Assembly: GCA_022704585.1 (NCBI GenBank)
Contig: JAKJGD010000195.1
Location: 1-5,177 of the forward strand
Length of the DNA stretch: 5,177 nt
Direction of reading: 5' to 3'
DNA from: Spirochaetota bacterium
Lineage (GTDB): Bacteria; Spirochaetota; UBA4802; UBA5550
Shown: positions 1 through 5,177 of the stretch, in pieces
Position numbering within the stretch: position 1 is the first letter of the stretch
How the letters are laid out: every line of letters starts with the position of its first letter
Made by a program: the position numbers and the translations under genes
The notes under the pieces: generated by a model
The model's input: only the letters and a program-made list of their open reading frames with translations
Databases searched by the model: none
What the model was told of the DNA's origin: nothing

Positions 1-503
1 CGGAGCGGCCTGCAGGTATAGCCCAGGCTGTCGCACCCGCGCTTCACGATCTTCGGATTGTTTCCCAGTATGTCCCAGGTGAGCTCCGTCACGTTGATGA
101 TCTTCTCGACCCGGTCGAAGTAGGGGTCCAGGATCTTCTCGCTCATCGCGTCCAGCCCGAGCTCATCCCGCCATTTTTTTAAAATTGCGCCGGGCGTGCG
201 AAAGCAGGTTGCCGAATTTACGGTGCTGGTGCCGCCGATGCATTTCCCCAGCGTGATTGATATGAACGGTCTCCCCATGGTGCCGGTGGAGCCGCCTCCC
301 CGGTACAGGTTCTTCATTCCACTGACCGGTTTCCCGTCCCACTCGTTGACCGTGTAATGGCCGCCCTCCTCAAGAAGCACCACTGAGAAGCCTTTCTCCG
401 CGAGCTCCTTGGCCACGACCCCGCCGCCCGGGCCGCTTCCGATAACGCACACGTCGCACGATTCATGAATATCGCCGTCGTAGTCTTTATAGGTGCGTAT
501 CAT
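1..503 (-). CDS. GMC-family FAD-dependent oxidoreductase, N-terminal part (long-chain alcohol oxidase / cholesterol oxidase-like), truncated by window edge
   Basis: Translating from the ATG at 503-501 gives 167 residues with no stop before the window edge. A Rossmann FAD-binding motif, IGSGPGGG, lies at residues 21-28, followed by the ribose-contacting acidic end of strand beta-2 (LLEEGG, residues 43-48). The GMC signature-like stretch at residues 86-104 reads GKCIGGTSTVN and then SATCFRTP; the CFRTP ending is typical of the fatty-alcohol-oxidase and cholesterol-oxidase branch rather than choline dehydrogenase. Family members usually run to about 500-560 residues, so roughly 70% of the protein, including the catalytic His/Asn region, lies outside the window. 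The start is well supported: AAGGA (AGGA at 515-512) sits 8 nt upstream, and the ATG overlaps the TGA of the preceding small gene as ATGA, implying translational coupling. Expected role: FAD-dependent oxidation of a hydrophobic alcohol. The substrate is inferred, not shown. Confidence 0.93.
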   Translation of the reverse strand, partial: MIRTYKDYDGDIHESCDVCVIGSGPGGGVVAKELAEKGFSVVLLEEGGHYTVNEWDGKPVSGMKNLYRGGGSTGTMGRPFISITLGKCIGGTSTVNSATCFRTPGAILKKWRDELGLDAMSEKILDPYFDRVEKIINVTELTWDILGNNPKIVKRGCDSLGYTCRPL

Positions 504-937
504 GATGCCTGTCCTTTTTTTAAATGACACCAGTCATGAACATAGCCGGCAAATCGCGCCGTTTCATCGCTATCGTAAAACGCCAGCATCGTGACCAGCT
601 TGAGCAGCAGGATGAACATGCGCCGGTAAAAAAAGGGGCTCCGTTCCATCGAGCCGAGGAACTCCATCCCCTTTCGCTCGTCCAGGCCGGTAAACAGCCT
701 CCCCTTACGGAGCAGGGCGCTGAACTGCACGTAGTCAAGAACCAGAGGGAATATCTTCCTTATGGCGGGGTCATAGCTCTTCACTATCTCATCCGCCCGC
801 GGCAGGAGGTCATAGTCCGCAGCTCCCGGCCCGAAGGCGCCGCCCCGCGGAATTATTGCGTTCATGACCGCGCTGAATATTGCGCCGTATCTTCCCCTGA
901 GTATCCTCAGTCCAGCATTCTTTTCCGGTGCCATCAT
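500..937 (-). CDS. Small helical subunit-like protein, gluconate 2-dehydrogenase subunit 3 / alcohol-oxidase N-terminal-like
   Basis: A 145-residue protein without a convincing signal peptide. Residues 46-135 carry the pattern seen in the N-terminal region of long-chain fatty alcohol oxidases and in proteins annotated as gluconate 2-dehydrogenase subunit 3: PRADEIV, an FPLVLDYVQF helix (63-72), a short FTGLDERKGMEFL turn-helix (82-94), SMERSPFFYRRMF (96-108), LLKLVTMLAFYDSDE (111-125) and a final GY (131-132). It sits directly before the GMC gene and shares ATGA with it (TGA at 502-500, next ATG at 503-501), so the two are very likely made in a fixed ratio and work together. Of the two consecutive start Met codons, the first (937) is preferred because GGAGG (951-947) lies 9 nt upstream. 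In plant-type alcohol oxidases the matching region is fused to the flavoprotein; here it is a separate gene. Function inferred from family resemblance and context. Confidence 0.85.
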   Translation of the reverse strand: MMAPEKNAGLRILRGRYGAIFSAVMNAIIPRGGAFGPGAADYDLLPRADEIVKSYDPAIRKIFPLVLDYVQFSALLRKGRLFTGLDERKGMEFLGSMERSPFFYRRMFILLLKLVTMLAFYDSDETARFAGYVHDWCHLKKGQAS

Positions 938-969
938 GCGCCTTGTCCTCCGTTGGAATCATGCCGGCC

Positions 970-1389
970 TCAGGCCGGGCCGGTACGTGTTACCGTGAAA
1001 TAAAATGAATTGAACGCGTGCTTCCCGAACCTGAATATGCCCCGGCCGAGGTACCGTCCCTCCCCGGTCCTCTTCAGCTCATCGTTGAGAGGCCTGATGA
1101 GAAAGCAGTTCCCTTTCCGGTTGTAATTAATGTGAAGAACGCGCTGCCCGTCGCCCAGGACCGAGTCCTTCACGCCGGTCTTGAAGCTGCCGATCCTGAG
1201 AGAGCCCAGGAACTCGTTATAGCCGCCGGAACCGCCGTTTTCCAGGGAGACGTCATCCGGGAAAAATTTCCTGTGACCGAAGAAGCGTATGCCGGGCAAA
1301 AAACCGGTGACAAGGCGCACTTCATAATAGCCCCGGAGCTCATCTTTCCCGGGCGTCACGCCCCTGATGAAGTCATCCTTCAGACCCAT
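970..1389 (-). CDS. Hypothetical protein, probably beta-rich, first gene of the alcohol-oxidase cassette
   Basis: A 139-residue protein that I do not recognise with confidence. It has no signal peptide or membrane segment. It is rich in Gly, Phe, Tyr and Arg and alternates hydrophobic and polar residues: GYYEVRLVTGF (20-30), IRFFGHRKFF (34-43), YNEFLGSLRIGSFK (57-70), QRVLHINYN (82-90), CFLIRPLNDEL (95-105), GRYLGRGIFRFGK (111-123) and FNSFYFTVTR (126-135). The closing GxGxYLGRG...FYFTVTR layout recalls small lipocalin-like or DUF4334-like beta-barrels, but this is only an impression. The ATG at 1389-1387 has a purine-rich AGGGGGG (1400-1394) just upstream. The gene ends 32 nt before the small-subunit gene and reads in the same direction, so co-transcription with it and the GMC gene is likely. 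A role in binding a hydrophobic substrate would fit the context but is speculation. Confidence 0.78.
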   Translation of the reverse strand: MGLKDDFIRGVTPGKDELRGYYEVRLVTGFLPGIRFFGHRKFFPDDVSLENGGSGGYNEFLGSLRIGSFKTGVKDSVLGDGQRVLHINYNRKGNCFLIRPLNDELKRTGEGRYLGRGIFRFGKHAFNSFYFTVTRTGPA

Positions 1390-1416
1390 CTAGCCCCCCT
1401 GATGTTTTGTACCGGG

Positions 1417-1443
1417 ACCGGCTGAAGCACATGGCAAGCCGGT
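1417..1443. other. Small hairpin in the gap between the phosphatase gene and the hypothetical gene
   Basis: ACCGGCT (1417-1423) and AGCCGGT (1437-1443) form a perfect 7-bp stem with a 13-nt loop, inside the 90-nt gap 1390-1479. No T-run follows on the minus strand, so it is not a typical intrinsic terminator. It could be a weak attenuator or mRNA-processing structure, or chance. No convincing promoter was seen in the same gap. Confidence 0.25.
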
Positions 1444-1479
1444 TATCGTTCGGAGATGACAATCCCGGCGCTGCGCCCG

Positions 1480-3297
1480 CTACATGCTCCTCTTCAGTAG
1501 TATGATAGTGAGATCATCCTTCCAGGGCTGCCCGTTCATGTGACGCTCCGCGTCGCGCACAATGCAGTCGACGGTCTCCTGCGGGCTCCCGACTGGCGCC
1601 GCACGGAAGGAATCAGCCAGCCCGTCCTGGCCGAAATGCCTCCGATCCGCGTTCATGGTTTCGACGAGAGCATCGGAATAGAGCAGTATCTGATCTCCCG
1701 GAGCCAGTGAAAAGGTGATCTGCTCAAAGAAAATCCCTTCCTCCTTTATGCCAAGAAGGGGTCCCCTGAAATCCCCGTCATCACGGTTGATCATGGAGAC
1801 AGAACCGTCATTACCGCGCCGGCACAGGAGCTGCGTGTGCGCCGCGTTGGCATACTCGATCCCGGACTCCCCGAACCTGAGCAGCGTGCCGGTGAGGAAA
1901 TTGTCAACATGCCCTATCTCTTTCCCCAGCGCCTCGTTGATGAGGCCCATGACTTCGTTCAGCGGCACGTCATGGCACGCCCTGAATATATAGCGGACAG
2001 CGGAAGACGCGATCATGGTGATGAGGCCGGCTGACACGCCGTGGCCCGATACGTCAAACAGGGACACGCCGTCCAGCCGCCCGTTCGATTCGTAAAAATC
2101 GTAGAAATCGCCCGATACCGGCGTTACGGGCCGGAAGTGCACCGCGATCTCCCACTCCCTGACAGAGGGCGGGTTCCTGGGGAAAATACCGGACTGGACA
2201 AGAGAGGCCATCTCCATTTCGATGTCCGCGATCCGCTGCATCTCCAGGAGCTTCTTCGTCTCGCGTAAATCGTATCCCACGAACACGATACCTATCAGGT
2301 CGCCCTCCCGGTCCCGCAATGCCGACGCGGAAAGCCGGACCGGGATCGAGCCGCCCGCCTTCATTTTAAGCTTGAATTCGTCGCTCAGGCTGGCCAGCGC
2401 CGTCGTACGGAACCTGACGATCTCATCGTCCAGCCGCTCCTGCTCCGCGACGAGCAGTGCTATCGGCACGCCGCGGATCTCTTCCTCGCTGCGCCCCATT
2501 GCCTCACAGGTATGGGGGCTGGCCTGTATGACCGCGCCGTTATAGTCGGTCATGATCAGGTGGTCGCGCATGGTATTGATGATCTCTTTGGCGGCGATCG
2601 TGGTATTGAGGTTCAGGAGCCGGTACCGCTTGATCGCGTACCAGAACCCGTACATCCATATCATGCCGAATATCGGCGCGGTGAGCGGTACTATCTGCAC
2701 GTTCAGGGCAGGCAGGATATTATCCGAAATCGACCCCAGGGAGAGGGCCACGAGGGAGGTCGAGAGGATTATCTTCACCTGTTTTTTCTCACGCTTGAAC
2801 GGGGAACGGCGGCCCCAGCGGTAGAACACTATGCCCGCGATAGTCATGAACAGCACGTACCACGTGATGAAGGCTATCATCAACCACAGGCTGATATTGT
2901 ACGATGGGACCCATCCGCCCGGAACCTTCGTGAGGATGTCGGGCCCGATAAGGAAGAACGCGATAATAACGACGCTGACAGCCGAGGTGCCGTACATGAG
3001 CGTAATGGTGATCGGGTTGAGGTACCGCTCGTTGCGGGTCATCAGGAGAGCGAGATGGAGCGTAACCGGGCTGAACAGTGACCAGCCGATGGTCGAGAAC
3101 ACGTACCAGAACAGGGCTTCCTCCCTGAACTGGCTCGAATTCATGAAAGCAAAGGTAAATGACCAGAGCGCGAAGGCGCAGCAGAGCAGAAGGAGCAGCC
3201 GGTTGACGGGCGACCTGCGGTCGAGCCTGTAAGTAGCGAATCCCAGGTAGAGATAGTTGATACAGGCAAAGAGCAGAAGGATCGGTATGAGCTTCAA
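1480..3297 (-). CDS. 7TM sensor - PAS - SpoIIE/PP2C serine phosphatase (RsbU-like signalling protein)
   Basis: A 605-residue inner-membrane signalling protein. Seven hydrophobic segments lie at about 1-20, 31-51, 63-84, 97-117, 135-158, 175-195 and 203-222 and end in YAIKRYRLLNL (220-230), the hallmark junction of the histidine-kinase N-terminal 7TM region. A PAS domain follows at about 235-345 (IMTDYNGAVIQAS at 248-260, IGIVFVGYDL at 335-344), then a short helical linker (345-370). Residues 375-603 form a SpoIIE-type PP2C phosphatase with its metal-binding acidic motifs intact: GDFYD (396-400), DVSGHG (415-420), YSDALVE (540-546) and KDDLTI (593-598), plus NAAHTQ (484-489). There is no kinase domain. 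Family knowledge: such proteins dephosphorylate anti-anti-sigma (STAS) proteins in partner-switching pathways; no STAS or anti-sigma gene is present in this window. The start is TTG (3297-3295) with GGAG 7 nt upstream; the first internal ATG, at residue 52, would delete TM1 and most of TM2. Confidence 0.93.
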   Translation of the reverse strand: MKLIPILLLFACINYLYLGFATYRLDRRSPVNRLLLLLCCAFALWSFTFAFMNSSQFREEALFWYVFSTIGWSLFSPVTLHLALLMTRNERYLNPITITLMYGTSAVSVVIIAFFLIGPDILTKVPGGWVPSYNISLWLMIAFITWYVLFMTIAGIVFYRWGRRSPFKREKKQVKIILSTSLVALSLGSISDNILPALNVQIVPLTAPIFGMIWMYGFWYAIKRYRLLNLNTTIAAKEIINTMRDHLIMTDYNGAVIQASPHTCEAMGRSEEEIRGVPIALLVAEQERLDDEIVRFRTTALASLSDEFKLKMKAGGSIPVRLSASALRDREGDLIGIVFVGYDLRETKKLLEMQRIADIEMEMASLVQSGIFPRNPPSVREWEIAVHFRPVTPVSGDFYDFYESNGRLDGVSLFDVSGHGVSAGLITMIASSAVRYIFRACHDVPLNEVMGLINEALGKEIGHVDNFLTGTLLRFGESGIEYANAAHTQLLCRRGNDGSVSMINRDDGDFRGPLLGIKEEGIFFEQITFSLAPGDQILLYSDALVETMNADRRHFGQDGLADSFRAAPVGSPQETVDCIVRDAERHMNGQPWKDDLTIILLKRSM

Positions 3298-3304
3298 GCG
3301 GAAT

Positions 3305-3310
3305 CTCCGT
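3305..3310 (-). promoter_or_regulatory. Ribosome binding site that fixes a TTG start
   Basis: On the minus strand ACGGAG (3310-3305) lies 7 nt before TTG at 3297-3295. No in-frame ATG lies between the promoter and this TTG, and the next in-frame ATG is 51 codons downstream inside the second membrane segment. The TTG is therefore the best-supported start of the 7TM-PAS-phosphatase gene. Confidence 0.75.
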
Positions 3311-3319
3311 TCACGTTTT

Positions 3320-3340
3320 CCGGTGTATACATTATACCGG
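3320..3340. promoter_or_regulatory. Inverted repeat overlapping the -10 box, possible operator
   Basis: The 21-nt stretch begins CCGGT (3320-3324) and ends ACCGG (3336-3340): perfect 5-bp inverted arms separated by 11 nt, with a GTATAC palindrome inside (3325-3330). It spans the -10 hexamer and the expected transcription start, a normal position for a repressor operator. The arms are short, so chance is possible, and no cognate regulator is identified. Confidence 0.3.
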
Positions 3341-3359
3341 ATACGTTCCCGTTTGTCGA
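3331..3359 (-). promoter_or_regulatory. Near-consensus sigma70-type promoter for the sensor phosphatase gene
   Basis: Read on the minus strand, the -35 element TCGACA (3359-3354) matches TTGACA at 5 of 6 positions, and the -10 element TATAAT (3336-3331) matches at 6 of 6, with a spacer of exactly 17 nt (3353-3337). A start of transcription is expected near 3324, giving a leader of about 27 nt that includes the GGAG ribosome binding site. The promoter sits in the 83-nt gap after the AraC-like gene, so the phosphatase can be expressed on its own even if read-through also occurs. Use of the site is predicted, not shown. Confidence 0.7.
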
Positions 3360-3380
3360 GAGTAATTGCCGCAGCGGAGC

Positions 3381-4502
3381 TTATTTTTTAAGCGGATCGT
3401 TCTGGCCGCCTTTGTTTTTCCTGAAAGCCTGCGGCGACATGCCGCTAAAGCGTGAAAACGCCTCGTAAAAAGCCGATTTCGAGTTGAACCCGACCTCGAG
3501 GGAAATCGCGAGCACCGTTTTTTCCGGCTGGTTTACGAGCATGTCCCGCGCGTCCCTGATCCTGAACTGGTTTACGAAGTTGCTGAAATTCGTGTCCAGC
3601 CGCTCGTTCAGGAGCTGCGAGAGCTGGTGCGGGGTGATGGACAGCTCGTCCGCCAGGTCGCGGAGCGTGAGCTGGTCGTCGGTATAGAGGCGTTCTTCTT
3701 CCATGATCCGGTTCAGCCTCTTGATCATGCCGGAGACGTCGACCTGGCCCAGCAGGGACCTCTCGTAATACTTTTTCTCCGCCTCGAACATCAGGAGCTG
3801 CAGTATCTTCGGGTGGCGCTGGCTCGCCACGTAGGCGCCGATCACGAGCAGTCCGACCAGGTTCGCGCCCCATCTCAGGAGGGTGTGGGAGCCGGTCAGG
3901 TAACCGGCGATCGTTACCACGGACACGCCCGCGACCACGAACATGCTCAGGATCATGACGTAGAAGACCGCGGTAGGGCTTTCGCCCCTTCCCGGCAATA
4001 ATTTCTTCAACAAAAAACCCATGTACACGAGCATCAGCGCGCCCGCGCCGGCAAAGACGGCCCGTGCCGGCATGCCCCAGGGCGACGGTGTTCCGCGGAA
4101 CAGGTCGGCCATGAGCGCCAGCTTGTCCGCGTCCGGCATGGCAATATAGAAAACGTCCGCCGCAAGGCCGACCGCAACCGGCAGGAAGAGAAATCCCATG
4201 CTCCGGGGCATCGCCTCAACCGAAAGTATCACTAGGTAATCGGCGCAGTAGATAACGGGCGCCATGAAGTAAAGCGCGGTCATATGGAAAAAAAGGAGGC
4301 GCGGGTTTGTAAAATTGATATTATTGACGATCATGCATACCTGGAACAGTATGAGGCTCAAGCAGACAAGGTACGAGAAAAGCACATAGTTTTCAAAATA
4401 CCGCTTTCTCCCGCAGAGCTGTCCGATCGCGAAAAGGAGCGACAGGCCCGCGGTGAAGAACATGAAGGCGGCAGAAAGGAATTTAATACTCAGTACGTCC
4501 AT
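3381..4502 (-). CDS. Membrane-anchored AraC-family transcriptional regulator (about 7 TM segments + C-terminal HTH)
   Basis: A 373-residue protein. The N-terminal two thirds contain about seven hydrophobic segments at roughly 7-27, 37-59, 70-94, 100-121, 147-168, 178-201 and 210-226. The QRHPKILQLL stretch (228-237) and a charged linker lead into an AraC/XylS-type DNA-binding domain at about 262-362: first helix-turn-helix LTLRDLADELSITPHQLSQLLNE (278-300), NFSNFVNQFRIRDA (305-318), and the second with the family signature SLEVGFNSKSAFYEAF (334-349) and SGMSPQAFRK (353-362). It probably senses a membrane or periplasmic cue and binds DNA while still in the membrane. I chose ATG 4502-4500: it lies 4 nt after the upstream TGA with GGTGA just before it. 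A longer in-frame start at 4595 would add 31 low-quality residues lying entirely over the protease gene. The operon partner is the CPBP protease; the target genes are unknown. Confidence 0.92.
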   Translation of the reverse strand: MDVLSIKFLSAAFMFFTAGLSLLFAIGQLCGRKRYFENYVLFSYLVCLSLILFQVCMIVNNINFTNPRLLFFHMTALYFMAPVIYCADYLVILSVEAMPRSMGFLFLPVAVGLAADVFYIAMPDADKLALMADLFRGTPSPWGMPARAVFAGAGALMLVYMGFLLKKLLPGRGESPTAVFYVMILSMFVVAGVSVVTIAGYLTGSHTLLRWGANLVGLLVIGAYVASQRHPKILQLLMFEAEKKYYERSLLGQVDVSGMIKRLNRIMEEERLYTDDQLTLRDLADELSITPHQLSQLLNERLDTNFSNFVNQFRIRDARDMLVNQPEKTVLAISLEVGFNSKSAFYEAFSRFSGMSPQAFRKNKGGQNDPLKK

Positions 4503-4506
4503 ATGG

Positions 4507-5177
4507 TCACCGCATGATGAGAGATAGAATAAAGAGTATCTCCACCGCAAGGTGGAACAGGAACGGGAGCCAGATGCTCCGTGTTCGCAGGGCAAGCCAC
4601 GAAAGAAGCGGCGACCCTACCAGGAGCCCCAGCGCTTCGACCGGGGGCTTAATGAAATGGAAGACCACCTCGAACACCCACACGATAGCCGCGGCAATCA
4701 GGGCGGCGTTCTTTTCCGGTATCTTCTCCCGTAATCCTAGTGCGTAGCGCAATCCCATCAGGAGAAATCCGCGGTGAAGGAACTCCCAGCCGGTAAGCGT
4801 TGACGAGGTAAAGATCATGAAATTTGCGAACCTCCCGGCCCGGCCGCCGTCCGGTCCCGCGAAGGAGCCGGAATAGAAGCTGAAGTAGCCGCTCATGAAG
4901 TATATGCCGGCGAACGCGGCGACCAGCACCACCGCCCCGGCGACCAGCACGCGGGCCATCCCGCGATCGACGCGGGGCAGGCCCAGGCCGATTTCGGACA
5001 GCGGGACCTTCAGCGCGAGCAGCACTGCCAGCGGGAGCGGTATCCTGAGTAAAAACCAGGAGAGGTAAAAGAAGTCTCCCACCACGAGGGCGCGCGCGAA
5101 ATAGGTGCCGATGAGCTGGGCCGCCAATGCGGTAGCGACAATAACCATGAACGCGGGGACCGCGGGTGAACGCCGTG
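4507..5177 (-). CDS. CPBP-family (CAAX-type) intramembrane glutamic protease, 5' end open at window edge
   Basis: Very hydrophobic protein with about six to seven membrane segments. From the first in-window Met (5148) it is 213 residues; numbering below uses that Met. The conserved family core is present: TGWEFLHRGFLL at 119-130 (E122, R126 and G127 of the ExxxRG motif), FEVVFHFIKPP at 159-169 (H164) and LPFLFHLAVE at 194-203 (H199). The usual first Glu of EExxxR is Trp here, a variation I recall from other family members. Family knowledge: eukaryotic Rce1 cleaves prenylated CAAX proteins, while bacterial members act in bacteriocin immunity or membrane protein processing; the substrate here is unknown. 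No good ribosome binding site precedes 5148, and the frame stays open to 5177 (adding RRSPAVPAF), so the true start may lie outside the window. The gene ends 4 nt before the AraC-like regulator, implying one operon. Confidence 0.85.
   Translation of the reverse strand, partial: RRSPAVPAFMVIVATALAAQLIGTYFARALVVGDFFYLSWFLLRIPLPLAVLLALKVPLSEIGLGLPRVDRGMARVLVAGAVVLVAAFAGIYFMSGYFSFYSGSFAGPDGGRAGRFANFMIFTSSTLTGWEFLHRGFLLMGLRYALGLREKIPEKNAALIAAAIVWVFEVVFHFIKPPVEALGLLVGSPLLSWLALRTRSIWLPFLFHLAVEILFILSLIMR

Noticed and set aside
524..1003. Plus-strand open frame of 159 codons
   Set aside because: Antisense to the small-subunit gene, which has family similarity, a ribosome binding site and a coupled downstream gene. 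The antisense product has no recognisable features.
1018..1425. Plus-strand open frame of 135 codons opposite the 139-residue hypothetical gene
   Set aside because: Both strands are open here and the minus-strand gene is itself unrecognised, so this needed thought. The minus-strand frame has a purine-rich ribosome binding site, fits the operon direction and gives a plausible beta-rich protein; the plus-strand product looks like random proline- and alanine-rich sequence.
1390..1479. Promoter for the hypothetical gene in the 90-nt gap
   Set aside because: TTGTCA and TTGCCA resemble -35 boxes on the minus strand, but no acceptable -10 box occurs at 16-18 nt from either; the best candidate, TACAAA, is 20 nt away.
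2512..3081. Plus-strand open frame of 189 codons
   Set aside because: It lies wholly antisense to the well-supported 7TM-PAS-phosphatase gene. Its product is low-complexity, charged and His/Arg/Glu-rich, with no recognisable domain, as expected for a GC-rich shadow frame.
3361..3380. Possible terminator after the AraC-like gene (CCGCTGCGG on the minus strand)
   Set aside because: The stem is 4 bp with a 1-nt loop and no T-run follows, so it cannot form a working intrinsic terminator.
3445..3873. Minus-strand open frame of 142 codons overlapping the AraC-like gene in another frame
   Set aside because: Arg-, Pro- and Gly-rich composition typical of an out-of-frame translation, and it covers the conserved AraC DNA-binding domain in the true frame.
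4503..4595. 31-residue N-terminal extension of the AraC-like regulator
   Set aside because: It would overlap the end of the protease gene by 89 nt, is Cys/Arg/Ser-rich and unlike the following membrane segment; the ATG at 4502 just after the upstream stop is the normal operon arrangement.

Overview
This 5,177-base window holds six protein-coding genes, all on the minus strand, so transcription runs from high to low coordinates. G+C is visibly above 50%, with many G/C third positions, although ATA and AGG codons also occur. No tRNA, rRNA, CRISPR array, insertion sequence or phage gene was seen. The gene styles (seven-transmembrane histidine-kinase-type sensor fused to PAS and SpoIIE phosphatase, membrane-anchored AraC regulator, GMC oxidoreductase with a separate small subunit) resemble environmental Spirochaetota such as Leptospirales relatives. 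That taxonomic guess is inference and has low to moderate confidence.

Layout in order of transcription. (1) 5177-4507: a CPBP (CAAX-type) intramembrane protease, open at the window edge. (2) 4502-3381: a protein with about seven membrane segments and a C-terminal AraC-type DNA-binding domain, starting 4 nt after gene 1 and almost certainly co-transcribed with it. (3) 3297-1480: a 605-residue 7TM-PAS-SpoIIE/PP2C phosphatase, read from a TTG start with a good ribosome binding site and preceded by a near-consensus sigma70-type promoter (TCGACA, 17 nt, TATAAT). (4) 1389-970: a 139-residue unrecognised, probably beta-rich protein. (5) 937-500: a 145-residue protein resembling the N-terminal or small-subunit region of long-chain alcohol oxidases (gluconate 2-dehydrogenase subunit 3-like). 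(6) 503-1: the first 167 residues of a GMC-family FAD oxidoreductase, whose start overlaps the stop of gene 5 in an ATGA junction and which runs off the low-coordinate end.

Functionally there are two halves. Genes 1-3 look like membrane sensing and regulation: a protease, a one-component membrane transcription regulator and a sensor phosphatase of the RsbU/partner-switching kind. Genes 4-6 look like a metabolic cassette in which a small helical subunit and a GMC flavoprotein probably oxidise a hydrophobic alcohol (fatty alcohol or sterol-like), with a small companion protein of unknown role. No direct link between the halves is shown by the sequence; both gaps longer than 80 nt (3298-3380 and 1390-1479) could hold control elements, but only the first shows a convincing promoter.
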